This document shows positions 1 to 8,075 of a DNA stretch of 64,000 nt, in pieces. Position numbers and translations under genes: made by a program. Positions within the stretch are counted from its first letter, which is position 1; each line of letters opens with the position of its first letter. The notes beneath the pieces were generated by a model, which made no database searches, was not told where the DNA came from, and saw only the letters and a list, made by a program, of their open reading frames with translations. The DNA comes from an uncultured Lachnospiraceae bacterium (GTDB lineage Bacteria; Bacillota; Clostridia; Lachnospirales; Lachnospiraceae), in NCBI GenBank assembly GCA_947246015.1, contig CAMXQE010000009.1:1-64000 (forward strand), read 5' to 3'.

Positions 1-85
1 GTGAAAGCAGTTCAAAGGCAATATACTCATATATGTCTCTTAAATCGGCATCAGCCTGCTCCGTGGTAGTTACCTCATAAATCAT
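1..85 (-). CDS. RelE/ParE family toxin, N-terminal part only
   Basis: A minus-strand frame starts at ATG 85 and runs off the left edge, so only about 28 residues are visible (MIYEVTTTEQADADLRD then IYEYI). A short strand followed by T-x-x-A-x-x-D-L-x-x-I-x-x-Y-I is the usual N-terminus of RelE/ParE toxins, which are either ribosome-dependent mRNA nucleases or gyrase poisons. The visible part cannot tell which, because the catalytic C-terminal residues lie outside the window. The start codon overlaps the stop codon of the antitoxin gene (ATGA), the normal arrangement of a translationally coupled type II toxin-antitoxin pair. Confidence 0.7.
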   Translation of the reverse strand, partial: MIYEVTTTEQADADLRDIYEYIAFELLS

Positions 86-390
86 ATGCCATAATCCTTT
101 CGGATATCAGCAAATGCCTGTTTTACAGGTTTTGTTCTGCCTGCCTCCATATCCGCATACCCTTTCTCCAGTTCTGCATTTAATTCTGCTTCGCTCAGTC
201 CTGACACATCAGCGGGTCTTGCAGTGGGTATTTTTACTTCAAACGGAAGCCCTCTGTTTAAAATAATCTGTTTATAAAACATATTGATTGCACTGGACGC
301 CGGGATGCCAAGCGCTGACAAAATACTTTCTGCCTGCTCTTTCACATCCGGCTCTATCCTTGCGTACAAATTAGCTGATTTTGCTGCCAT
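82..390 (-). CDS. RelB/DinJ family antitoxin
   Basis: A 102-residue protein with the RelB/DinJ N-terminal ribbon-helix-helix (residues 1-50: NLYARIEPDVKEQAESIL, then LGIPASSAINMFYKQII), which binds the operator as a dimer. The acidic C-terminal half would wrap the toxin. It is the first gene of a toxin-antitoxin pair, with the toxin start overlapping its stop. The family normally represses its own promoter, alone and together with the toxin. The length is typical of DinJ-like proteins in clostridial mobile regions. I am confident of the family; the toxin partner is cut by the window edge. Confidence 0.85.
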   Translation of the reverse strand: MAAKSANLYARIEPDVKEQAESILSALGIPASSAINMFYKQIILNRGLPFEVKIPTARPADVSGLSEAELNAELEKGYADMEAGRTKPVKQAFADIRKDYGI

Positions 391-480
391 AGCATAACGC
401 TCCTTTCCAAAATCTTAGTGGTTCCTTTTGTCAGGTTCATTATACCAATATGTACGCACAATAGCAATACATAGAAATAA

Positions 481-590
481 ACAACGCCCCAAGGGGCGGG
501 GTATTTGACCCTCGCGGCAGTCGCCAAATTCCTAGAGATGCCATGCATCTCTTAAGCAGTCACTTGGCTCGTTGCTCGCGGGAATAAATT
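481..590 (-). repeat. Interspersed repeat family 2, copy I
   Basis: Non-coding stretch between the XRE gene and the antitoxin. Read on the minus strand it opens with ATTCCCGCGAGCAACGAGCC, has a perfect 8-bp hairpin (AGAGATGC, loop ATG, GCATCTCT), then TTGGCGACTGCCGCGAGG, and ends with a C-rich/G-rich hairpin (CGCCCC AA GGGGCG). The opening block recurs downstream of the genes ending at 10001 and 35162, and the TTGGCGACTGCCGCGAGG block recurs at 9915-9932 (with one difference). It starts about 45 bases past the stop codon of the gene ending at 635, in the same orientation. Function unknown. Confidence 0.6.
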
Positions 591-634
591 CTATAATAAA
601 ACATTTGAAAAAAGCAGTGTAAAAAACATTCTTC

Positions 635-994
635 TTACAGTGCAAAAGGAAGGTCATTACTGTATTTCATAATTTCCTCTTTTATATTATTGCATATTGC
701 CATTATAAAACGTTTTTGCTTTTCGGTGCATCCTGCAAGTAAAGATTTTTCCTCATTTTCCATGGCAGGCATATTTGTTTTCTGCACATCAATCAACAAA
801 TCATCCGCCGTGGTATCCAGGGCATTAGCAATCAGCAGTATTGTTTTCAAACTGGGATGCTTTTTGCCTGATTCAATCCGGCATAGATAATCCGGTGCAA
901 TTTCGGCCTTTTCGGACAGTTTTTCCTGTGTCCAGAGTTTTTGTTTGCGTAATTTCCTGATACGCAAACCAATAGCAATGTAATCAATTTTCAT
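635..994 (-). CDS. XRE family transcriptional regulator
   Basis: A 119-residue protein with an N-terminal Cro/CI-type helix-turn-helix (about residues 6-65: IGLRIRKLRKQKLWTQEKLS, then a recognition helix around APDYLCRIESGKKHPS). The ATG at 994 is chosen because an AGGGGGCG ribosome binding site lies just upstream. The longer open frame up to 1099 has no such site, and its extra residues do not look like the family. The C-terminal 50 residues are helical and unrecognised. The gene is divergent from the recombinase operon that starts at 1153, so it may control that operon, as XRE repressors of mobile elements often do; this is an inference from position. Confidence 0.8.
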   Translation of the reverse strand: MKIDYIAIGLRIRKLRKQKLWTQEKLSEKAEIAPDYLCRIESGKKHPSLKTILLIANALDTTADDLLIDVQKTNMPAMENEEKSLLAGCTEKQKRFIMAICNNIKEEIMKYSNDLPFAL

Positions 995-1152
995 ATGAAC
1001 GCCCCCTGCAGATTTTTTGGCCTGCTGGTCAATTTTTTCTGACCAACAGTACATGGAATTACTGAGTGTTATTTTATAAAATTGCAGTAGACATTTCATT
1101 CGAAAGTTTTGAAAGTGTAAATATAGGACATTTAGTATAAAGGATGATTTTT

Positions 1153-3024
1153 ATGAAAGAAACAGAATTTTTGGATAATAGTACCGATTTACAAAAATCC
1201 AGGATAAGGTCGCGCTATCGGGGAATTAATCCTGATTTACTTGAAGTAATTCCCGCAAAACCGACAGAGGGTTTATATAATGACGATATACACAGGAGAG
1301 TGGCTATTTATGCCCGTGTTTCTACGGATAATCCACGCCAGACATCTTCTTATGAGTTACAGAAAAATTATTACGAAGATTATATCAGCCGCTATCCGAA
1401 CTGGGAGTTGGTTCATATATATGCGGACGAGGGTATCAGCGGAACTTCATTAAGACACAGGGATTCTTTTAATCAGATGATTCATGATTGCGTATCAGGG
1501 AAGATTGATATGATTATAACTAAAAGTGTTTCCCGCTTTGCGCGCAATATTATGGATTGTATCGGAAACGTAAACAAATTGAAACAGCAGGTTCCTCCGG
1601 TAGGTGTATTCTTTGAAAATGAACAGATTTTTACTCTAAACCCACAGTCGGAAATGAGTCTGTCTTTTATTGCAGCCATGGCACAAGAAGAATCTCATGT
1701 AAAAAGTTCCAGTATGAACGCCTCCTATGAAATGCGTTTTTCCCACGGAATTTTTATGACTCCGCCATTACTGGGCTATGACCAGGATGAGGACGGAAAT
1801 TTGATTGTTAATGAAGAAGAAGCAAAAACGGTTCGCTTAATCTTTTTTATGTACCTGTATGGATATTCGACTCAGCAAATCGCAAATCTGTTGTCTAAAT
1901 TAACACGGCCAACAAAAAGAGGAAATACAACATGGAACAGCAGCTCTGTGTTAGGTGTTTTGCAGAACGAGAGACATTGTGGTGAGGTTCTGGCACACAA
2001 AACCTTTACACCAAATTATCTTGACCACAAGGCACGCAAAAACTGTGGTGATTGCAATCAGTACAGACAATCTAACCATCATGAAGCTATTATTACGCCC
2101 GAAGACTTTGTTGCAGTGCAAAGAAAAATCAGTAATGCAAAGTATGGCGGAAGCGGTGTGCCGGAGTTGCATGTAATTCCGGACGGGGCGTTAAAAGGTT
2201 TTGTTATCATCAATCCGAGGTGGGCATCTTTTCATGCCAAAGACTACAGAACCGCATCGGAAGAGATAGAGAAAAAGGTTAATGATTTCACCAAAGATGT
2301 CAAGGTTAATCCGCAAAATGGCGCTCCTGATTTTCGCGGCTATGAAATTGCCCGTACGGAATTTTTTAACGCCGCATCGAAAATCACTGTGACGATTTCC
2401 ATAGATGGCATGAAATTTGGAATGGACGCCCTGCAGAAGTTAGACAGCATACCATATGTAGAATTGTTGATTCATCCGCACCGGCATCAGCTGGCAGTCC
2501 GCCCAAGCAAAAAAGAAATTCGGACTTCTATCAAATGGGCGACTGCTGCAGATGTGAAATATCATCCTAAAATTATTACCGGAGCTGCATTTCTGCCAAC
2601 ATTGTTTGAACTGTTTGAATGGAATACCGAATACCGTTATCGTATTACAGGGATTCGTCGTAAGAAAGACAATGAAACAATTTTGTTGTTTGATTTGCAT
2701 GAAACGGAGGTTCTGATACCAAAAGATAAGATTCAAAAATTCTGTGAGGATAATAATCTTCCAGAATTAGAGTTTACATCTGTGAATATGTCTGGCTATA
2801 GAGGAAAGGTAGTTGCTTACCCATTGACGTGGGCGCAAAGTTTTGGCAGCGGGTTTTATCAATATACACAGAACTCCCCCGGCAGCGGCATAGACAATGA
2901 AGGATTATGGAATGTGACAGCCAGGGGAAATCCCTATTATGGCAATGAACCTCAGCCACATCCAAAAGAGCATATCGAGGAAAATCTCAGGCAGCTTTTA
3001 GAGGAATTGCAAAAGGAGGATTAG
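1153..3024 (+). CDS. Large serine recombinase with a non-standard C-terminal domain
   Basis: A 623-residue site-specific recombinase. The N-terminal resolvase catalytic domain (residues about 48-190) carries the nucleophile Ser57 in YARVST and an SVSRFARN block. A Recombinase domain follows (about 200-310). Where a zinc ribbon with CxxC pairs normally begins, the protein instead reads LKGFVIINPRWA. It continues into a domain of about 130 residues (392-522) that is repeated in the next two gene products, then a tail with PLTWAQSFG. The start at 1153 fits an AAGG site about 8 bases upstream; the ATG at 1144 touches that site. First gene of a five-gene operon with gaps of a few bases. Probably the integrase/excisionase of an integrative element; attachment sites were not found. 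Confidence 0.85.
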   Translation: MKETEFLDNSTDLQKSRIRSRYRGINPDLLEVIPAKPTEGLYNDDIHRRVAIYARVSTDNPRQTSSYELQKNYYEDYISRYPNWELVHIYADEGISGTSLRHRDSFNQMIHDCVSGKIDMIITKSVSRFARNIMDCIGNVNKLKQQVPPVGVFFENEQIFTLNPQSEMSLSFIAAMAQEESHVKSSSMNASYEMRFSHGIFMTPPLLGYDQDEDGNLIVNEEEAKTVRLIFFMYLYGYSTQQIANLLSKLTRPTKRGNTTWNSSSVLGVLQNERHCGEVLAHKTFTPNYLDHKARKNCGDCNQYRQSNHHEAIITPEDFVAVQRKISNAKYGGSGVPELHVIPDGALKGFVIINPRWASFHAKDYRTASEEIEKKVNDFTKDVKVNPQNGAPDFRGYEIARTEFFNAASKITVTISIDGMKFGMDALQKLDSIPYVELLIHPHRHQLAVRPSKKEIRTSIKWATAADVKYHPKIITGAAFLPTLFELFEWNTEYRYRITGIRRKKDNETILLFDLHETEVLIPKDKIQKFCEDNNLPELEFTSVNMSGYRGKVVAYPLTWAQSFGSGFYQYTQNSPGSGIDNEGLWNVTARGNPYYGNEPQPHPKEHIEENLRQLLEELQKED

Positions 3025-3026
3025 GT

Positions 3027-3629
3027 ATGGAAACAGCGGAAGATATAATACAAGAAGAAAGCTTTAATTTTGATGGCTATCAGGTTGTTCGCGGTGAGTT
3101 TTTTGCCCATACTTTTGAACCATCTATTACTTTTAGTGATAGTAAAGTTTACGTAAATACAGCATGTCTGAACCGGATGCCGACAGTAGAATACATTCAG
3201 ATTCTGATTAATCAACAGGCAAAAAAATTAGTCGTACGGCCCTGCAGTGAAGATGAAAAAGATTCCTTTCGGTGGTGCAGCAACACAGATAAACGCAGAC
3301 CAAAGCAAATTACCTGTCGTATTTTTTACGCTAAGTTGATAGAAATGATGCAGCGGAATCCGATTTACCGCTATAAATTGCTTGGAAAGCTGATTACTAC
3401 TAACAGTGAGCAACTTTATGTTTTTGATTTGACAGCAACCGAGGTATATCAACGTATCCGGCAGGAAAGCGGAAAAATTAAGAACAGCCGTACGCCAATA
3501 TTCCCTTCGGAATGGCAGAACCAGTTCGGGCTGCCGGTGGAAGAACACCGCAAACAGCTTCAGATTAATATATTTGATGGTTACACGGTTTTTGGAATTA
3601 AAGACAGCCACGACAGTGAAAAGAGGTAA
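3027..3629 (+). CDS. Standalone copy of the recombinase C-terminal domain (type 1)
   Basis: A 200-residue protein of no family I can name. Residues about 10-145 align end to end with the C-terminal domain of the preceding recombinase. Shared marks in the same order are GY-x-x-x-R-x-EFF near the start, VEYIQILI against VELLIHP, VVRP against AVRP, IYRYKLLG against EYRYRITG, VFDLTATEV against LFDLHETEV, and PSEWQNQFG against PLTWAQSFG. It begins two bases after the recombinase stop behind an AAGGAGG site, so the two are translated together. No catalytic residues are evident. It may be an accessory subunit that assembles with the recombinase tail. Confidence 0.7.
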   Translation: METAEDIIQEESFNFDGYQVVRGEFFAHTFEPSITFSDSKVYVNTACLNRMPTVEYIQILINQQAKKLVVRPCSEDEKDSFRWCSNTDKRRPKQITCRIFYAKLIEMMQRNPIYRYKLLGKLITTNSEQLYVFDLTATEVYQRIRQESGKIKNSRTPIFPSEWQNQFGLPVEEHRKQLQINIFDGYTVFGIKDSHDSEKR

Positions 3630-3635
3630 GAACGG

Positions 3636-4013
3636 ATGAAGAACAACTCTTTAGATACACCTATGATTGTCATTGACAGCAAAAACGGCCGGATTCGGAT
3701 TCACAGGAATACACTTCATTTACTTGGAAATCCAGAATACATTCAGCTTTTGGTAAATCCGGAAAGGCTTTTGCTTATTATTTTACCCAGTAAAAGACTA
3801 AAAACAGCTAATGCAATTCGCTGGGACAGGATTGCAGAGAGTAAATCCTGCGAGCTATATAGTAAAATTTTAGTTCATCAGCTTAGAAGTATCTGCCCGA
3901 ACTGGAAGGCAAATGGAAAGTATCGGCTGTATGGCTCCTGCGTTACGAATGGACTGTTGATTCAATTTGATATGTCTTCTGCTGAGGAAGTGGGAAAGGA
4001 AGTGATAATATGA
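3636..4013 (+). CDS. Short standalone copy of the recombinase C-terminal domain (type 2)
   Basis: A 125-residue protein, also related to the recombinase tail but lacking the first block (GY..R.EFF) and the last (P..W...FG). It keeps the core: PEYIQLLVNPERLLLIILPS, AIRWDR, KYRLYGS and LIQFDMSSAEEV line up with the matching blocks of the two upstream proteins. An AGAGGT site precedes the ATG. The last bases overlap the next gene (ATGA), so the operon is tightly coupled. Function unknown; three consecutive genes carrying one domain point to tandem duplication. Confidence 0.65.
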   Translation: MKNNSLDTPMIVIDSKNGRIRIHRNTLHLLGNPEYIQLLVNPERLLLIILPSKRLKTANAIRWDRIAESKSCELYSKILVHQLRSICPNWKANGKYRLYGSCVTNGLLIQFDMSSAEEVGKEVII

Positions 4014-4924
4014 AAGAAGAAGAACATATTCTTAAAATTGATTCGGAATTTCGGCGTTTGGTATTTCCATATAGTCAGGAGGAATATTCTGCATTGGAGC
4101 AACAGATTCTGCGGTGTGGCTGTGGGCAGCCTGTTGTAGTCTGGTATGGGTACATTATCCAGGGATTTGAACAATATGACATCTGTATGGCACACAACAT
4201 TACATTTGAAATTAAGAATATCAGCTTTCGTGTCAGAGAAGAGGTAATATCGATTAGCTGCCGGAAGGAATTGAGTACCAGATGTCTGCCGGAAAATCAG
4301 TATCGATATTTGATAGGAAAACGCTATAATGCGGAGACAATCATTGGAGCACACAATGCTGCGGGCACCGACCAGTTTAAGGAGCGAACCAGAAGGGATC
4401 TTTCAAAGGGTAAGAAACTATACGAAGGCAGTGCTGGTCTGACAAAGAAGCGGTTTGCCGGGGAATACCATTTGGATCCATGTTCTATCACAAGGTATTC
4501 AATATATGCCCAGGCCATAGATTATATTGCTTCCATAAAATTGGAAACAGTAAATCAGATTCTTGCGAGCAAAATGAAAACATCAATGGAGGCTGTTATG
4601 GCTTGCTATGGAAAATCAGAGGATGAAGTAACAAAATTACTGACGGCATCAAGGAGGAGTACGAGTGCCAAAAAAGCCGTATCCGCGGAAGAAAAAATCG
4701 GAAAAGGTGCGACTATTAAGGATATGCCGGCTTTTGACCCTGATGCTGAAATCAACAGCCTTGCTTTGACAATTCCATCATGGATTAGTACCATTAACCG
4801 TACGCACTCTTCTGCAAAATTCTCATTGCTGACTGCGAAAGGACGAAAACAGTTGGAACAGGAATTATATAAACTCCAAAAAACGACACAAATGATGCTC
4901 CATGCTTTGAGGGAGGTACGTTGA
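4010..4924 (+). CDS. ParB-like DNA-binding protein
   Basis: A 304-residue protein. Residues about 10-70 resemble a ParB/Srx N-terminal domain (FRRLVFPYSQEEYSALEQQI, then PVVVWYGYIIQGFEQYDIC). Residues about 140-180 look like the ParB helix-turn-helix (LTKKRFAGEYHLDPCSITRY). The C-terminal half is helical and lysine-rich. ParB-type proteins bind centromere-like or regulatory sites and may hydrolyse CTP. No ParA ATPase gene is visible nearby, so a role in transcription or recombination control is as likely as partition. Its ATG overlaps the preceding stop codon. Confidence 0.65.
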   Translation: MKEEEHILKIDSEFRRLVFPYSQEEYSALEQQILRCGCGQPVVVWYGYIIQGFEQYDICMAHNITFEIKNISFRVREEVISISCRKELSTRCLPENQYRYLIGKRYNAETIIGAHNAAGTDQFKERTRRDLSKGKKLYEGSAGLTKKRFAGEYHLDPCSITRYSIYAQAIDYIASIKLETVNQILASKMKTSMEAVMACYGKSEDEVTKLLTASRRSTSAKKAVSAEEKIGKGATIKDMPAFDPDAEINSLALTIPSWISTINRTHSSAKFSLLTAKGRKQLEQELYKLQKTTQMMLHALREVR

Positions 4925-4925
4925 T

Positions 4926-5777
4926 ATGCAAATAAATCTTTATGTGCCCAATGTTCACTTTGAACAAATCCCTATTAAAAATTTAGTTTCCAATCAGGAT
5001 TATCAGCGGCATCTTTCCAAAGAACATATTTGTAAAGCAGCAGAACATTTTAATCCTTATCAGATAAACCCGGTAAAAGTCAGTCGTCGAAATGGTATAA
5101 ATTATGTATTTAATGGTCAGCACACGATTGAAATTGTAGCTTTGGTTTCAGGCTCCCGTGATACTCCGGTATGGTGCATGGTTTATGATGATTTGGAATA
5201 TGAGCAGGAGGCGGATATATTTGCCAACCAGCAGCGATTTGTAAAAAAACTGCTGCCGTATGAAATTTTCATGGCGAATATCGAAGCCGGGAATGATGAG
5301 CAGTTGATAATCAAAGCGTTGGTGGAATCCTTTGATTTACGTATTTGTGGGAACAGCAGACCAGGCTGTATCTGCTGTGTTGCGACGCTGGAAGATATAT
5401 ATCGTAAATATGGTTATGACATTTTACAGCGCAGTCTGCGCCTGTGCATTGCCACATGGGAGGGAGATGTGGATTCGCTGACCAGTAATATTCTCCGCGG
5501 AATCACACGCTTGATTGTTGCTTATGAAGATAGTCTGAAAGACGACATGTTTGTAGAGAAGGTAGGACGTTCTTCCCCAAGAGAAATTAGCCGCATAGCC
5601 AAGGAACGCAAGGCCGGCTCTATAGGATATGCGGAGGCTATGCTGACACTTTACAATAAAAAAGGCAGCGCCAACGGGTCTCTGAAATGGGCAAAACTAT
5701 ACGAAAATAAGCAGATAATTGATAATCAGAGTGCGATGTTAATACAGGAGCAGTTACCCCCGGAGGAAATTGAATAA
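4926..5777 (+). CDS. ParB-like nuclease-fold protein (DUF6551-like)
   Basis: A 283-residue protein that starts two bases after the previous stop behind a GGGAGG site. The N-terminal 110 residues have the layout of the ParB-related DUF6551 group: IPIKNLVSNQDYQRHLS, then NPVKVSRRNGINYVFNGQHT with the conserved GQH, then EQEADIFANQQR. The rest is helical. It is the last gene of the recombinase operon. The pairing of two different ParB-like proteins with a recombinase suggests that they load on or mark the recombination substrate, but that is inference. I rate the fold as likely and the family name as moderate. Confidence 0.6.
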   Translation: MQINLYVPNVHFEQIPIKNLVSNQDYQRHLSKEHICKAAEHFNPYQINPVKVSRRNGINYVFNGQHTIEIVALVSGSRDTPVWCMVYDDLEYEQEADIFANQQRFVKKLLPYEIFMANIEAGNDEQLIIKALVESFDLRICGNSRPGCICCVATLEDIYRKYGYDILQRSLRLCIATWEGDVDSLTSNILRGITRLIVAYEDSLKDDMFVEKVGRSSPREISRIAKERKAGSIGYAEAMLTLYNKKGSANGSLKWAKLYENKQIIDNQSAMLIQEQLPPEEIE

Positions 5778-5840
5778 TATACTTTTTATTTTTGATTTCC
5801 TGCTTCTGCGTTGCCGTTGATAGCGGCGGCTATTTGGTTG

Positions 5841-6269
5841 TCATTCCCCGGAAGCGAACTTGTAGCCCATGCCTAAAACGGTTTTTATGTAAGTTGGGTT
5901 TTGGCTGTCCGGCTCTATCTTTTTCCGCAAGTTGCAAATCACATTTGCCACGCTTGACTGGCAGCTTTCGCTCTCCATGCTCCATACGGCTTCAAAGATT
6001 TGCGCCTTTGTGAATACCCTCCCCGGACTGGCGGCAAGGTAGCAGAGTGCGCCGTATTCCAAACGGGTTAGGCTTATGTCTGCACCGTCTTTCAGTACCC
6101 GGCGTTGGTGTAATCTGATTTCCAATCCCGGAAAAATCAGTGCGGGGGAATGTGGCGGCTGTATAGTTTCCAATGGTATCATTTCGGTAAGGGCTGTTAT
6201 AATTTTTACAACTTCTTTTTCTTCCATATCATTGAATGTGAGTATGATTATTTTAGCGACAAATCTCAC
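5841..6269 (-). CDS. Winged-helix (OmpR-type) DNA-binding protein without receiver domain
   Basis: A 142-residue protein whose residues about 45-140 form a Trans_reg_C winged helix (FPGLEIRLHQRRVLKDG, LTRLEYGALCYLAASPG, FTKAQIFEAVW, YIKTVLGMGYKF). The usual receiver domain is replaced by a short segment of about 40 residues with no phosphoacceptor Asp. The only start in frame at the 5' end is a GTG at 6269; an ATG at 6227 would also leave the winged helix whole. It is probably a regulator of the mobile region rather than part of a two-component pair, because no kinase is adjacent. Confidence 0.75.
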   Translation of the reverse strand: MRFVAKIIILTFNDMEEKEVVKIITALTEMIPLETIQPPHSPALIFPGLEIRLHQRRVLKDGADISLTRLEYGALCYLAASPGRVFTKAQIFEAVWSMESESCQSSVANVICNLRKKIEPDSQNPTYIKTVLGMGYKFASGE

Positions 6270-6335
6270 CTCCCATTATGTGGCTGTTTCATTCTATCCG
6301 TAAAACTAAACTATAATAGGACAGATAAATAATGC

Positions 6336-6743
6336 TTATTTCACACTTGTATACTGCCAAAGCCATTCTATATCGGGAAAAAACAGATGCACAATAAAGC
6401 ATATGAAACAGATTACTATAAAGGCAAGTCCTATATAACCAATAATTTTACCCCATTTTCCTAAAGTATATTTTACATTTTGAACATCAGAAAAAATGGA
6501 ATTAACTTTCTCATCGGTCAAGTTTTTTTCTCTTACATCTTGAACATCAATATCTTTTACCAATTCATCTAAAGACATACCAAAATAATCACTCAGCATA
6601 ACCAGCCTTTGAAAGTCAGGATAAGACTGACCTGCTTCCCATTTGGAAATAGTCTGTCGTGAAACTTGTAATTCCATTCCTAATTCTTCTTGGGATAATC
6701 CTTGCTTTTTTCTAATGGCTAAAAGTTTTTCATTAAATTTCAT
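6336..6743 (-). CDS. XRE family regulator with C-terminal membrane segment
   Basis: A 135-residue protein with an N-terminal Cro/CI helix-turn-helix (residues 1-62: LLAIRKKQGLSQEELGMELQ, then VSRQTISKWEAGQSYPDFQR). A linker and one hydrophobic segment near residues 100-122 (IIGYIGLAFIVICFICFIV) follow, so the regulator is probably tied to the membrane. A TAAGGAGG site lies upstream of the ATG. The promoter carries two perfect palindromes just above the -35 box (6802-6815 and 6820-6832), which are good candidates for its own operator. The signal it senses is unknown. Confidence 0.8.
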   Translation of the reverse strand: MKFNEKLLAIRKKQGLSQEELGMELQVSRQTISKWEAGQSYPDFQRLVMLSDYFGMSLDELVKDIDVQDVREKNLTDEKVNSIFSDVQNVKYTLGKWGKIIGYIGLAFIVICFICFIVHLFFPDIEWLWQYTSVK

Positions 6744-6772
6744 TTAAAAACCTCCTTAAAGTTGATGGCAAC

Positions 6773-6832
6773 AGTATATTATTTTTCATCATCACCGACA
6801 ACCAACTAATGTTGGCAATTTGTCAATGACAA
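6773..6832 (-). promoter_or_regulatory. Promoter and palindromic operators of the XRE/membrane regulator
   Basis: On the minus strand, TTGTCG (6796-6801) and TATACT (6773-6778) are separated by 17 bases and lie upstream of the gene starting at 6743. Directly upstream of the -35 box are CCAACTAATGTTGG (6802-6815, 5-bp arms) and TTGTCAATGACAA (6820-6832, 6-bp arms around one base). Two palindromes stacked next to a promoter of a helix-turn-helix gene are typical operator architecture. Binding by this protein is inferred. Confidence 0.55.
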
Positions 6833-6923
6833 CTAACATATGCTTTATTTCTTGCGTTTTTTATACGTAATCCATTGTAGCATATGAAATAAATTGTTTC
6901 CATAGCAAAGAATTTCTGACGTT

Positions 6924-7442
6924 TTACTGTGCTATGTTTCGTAAATAGGAATGAGAGGGATTCCGCCGTAATCGGCATTGTGCGTAATGTGCATAATGCT
7001 TGTCTATTGGTCTTTGGTTCGGAATAGTGTGGTACTGGCGGTCTATCTCTTGTTTTCGGTTGCTTGCTTCTTTACCGTACATGAGCATTTTCATGTAGCT
7101 TGTCGTTATCCCGTCACTGCACCCGTACCATTCAGAACTGGCAACATCTTTGTCTAATACAATTTGTACTTTGTTTTGACTGTCAAGCATGGCACTGAAA
7201 ATAGTTGCCGCCCCGACTTTCGTGCCTAACATTTCTTCCATAAGCTCCGCAGGTGCAAAAGAAACACGGGAAACGCCTAACGCATTACTGAAATCTTTGG
7301 AACGGAAAGGCTTGTCGCCTGCGGTAATAAAAAGATAAAAAGCTGTCTGCTGTCTGTTGCAGACTGTAAGAGGTTTCCTGTCAAAGCCCTTGCCGATTAT
7401 CCTTTTATGAAATGCGGCTATACTTTTCTTGTGGGATAGCAT
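6924..7442 (-). pseudogene. Truncated YbaK/ProX-type aminoacyl-tRNA deacylase
   Basis: Residues about 10-120 of this frame match the central and C-terminal parts of the YbaK/ProX editing domain, which hydrolyses misacylated Ala-tRNA(Pro). Visible blocks are FYLFITAGDKPFRSKDFSNA, LGVSRVSFAPAELMEEMLG, NKVQIVLDKDV and the WYGCSDGITTSY segment near the end. The N-terminal 40 or so residues are missing: upstream the frame runs into the start of the divergent VOC gene. After about 7085 the frame continues with a basic stretch unlike the family. It is most likely a decayed fragment. Confidence 0.6.
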
Positions 7443-7485
7443 ATAATGAAGCCAGCAACAAATCAGTATGCAGGAGACACGGATA

Positions 7486-7848
7486 ATGAAATTAAAGAAC
7501 ATTTTGATTGTAGTTAAAGATATTGAAAAGTCGAAACAATTTTATCATGACTTGTTTGGTCTTGATATGGTACTTGACAATGATGGCAACATGATTTTAA
7601 CGGAAGGTCTTGTACTCCAGGACGAAAAAATTTGGAAGAAATTTTTGGGAAAAGATATTATTCCGAAAAACAATTCCTGTGAACTCTATTTTGAAGAACA
7701 AAATATAGAAGCATTTATTGAAAATTTGGAAAAAAAATATCCTTCCATTCAATACGTCAATCCGCTTATGACACATAGTTGGGGACAAAAAGTAATCCGT
7801 TTTTACGATTTAGACGGTAATTTGATTGAAGTAGGAACGCCTGCATAA
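7486..7848 (+). CDS. VOC superfamily (glyoxalase/bleomycin-resistance fold) protein
   Basis: A 120-residue protein with two beta-alpha-beta-beta-beta units: KLKNILIVVKDIEKSKQFYH at the N-terminus and IRFYDLDGNLIEVGTPA at the C-terminus, the standard ending of the vicinal oxygen chelate fold. The final Glu is a usual metal ligand position. Substrate cannot be told from sequence; members include glyoxalases, dioxygenases and drug-binding proteins. The ATG at 7486 follows an AGGAG site by 9 bases, so the upstream ATG at 7468 is not used. It is a lone gene at the right edge of the accessory region. Confidence 0.8.
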   Translation: MKLKNILIVVKDIEKSKQFYHDLFGLDMVLDNDGNMILTEGLVLQDEKIWKKFLGKDIIPKNNSCELYFEEQNIEAFIENLEKKYPSIQYVNPLMTHSWGQKVIRFYDLDGNLIEVGTPA

Positions 7849-8075
7849 TACGAAAAACATCTCGCAATGAATGATACGTCCATGCCGGAAATTGCACAAC
7901 AAATTCTTTACCGGATACCGCGTTCATATTTCATTCATATTTATTTAAAAAAAACTTTAATTCCATAACATTCTTTAGACATTTATTTCCCATATACTAA
8001 ATTTATAAGATAAATGAAACACAAATAAATGCCAATCACAGTTAATTGATTTTTTATATAACTTTTTCATAATAA

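Noticed and set aside
354-548. Open frame of 64 codons on the minus strand upstream of the antitoxin
   Set aside because: It runs through repeat family 2 and the antitoxin start, has no ribosome binding site and no recognisable protein features.
5792-6013. Plus-strand frame after the recombinase operon
   Set aside because: It is antisense to the winged-helix gene and its Pro/Ser/Cys-rich composition is that of a shadow frame.
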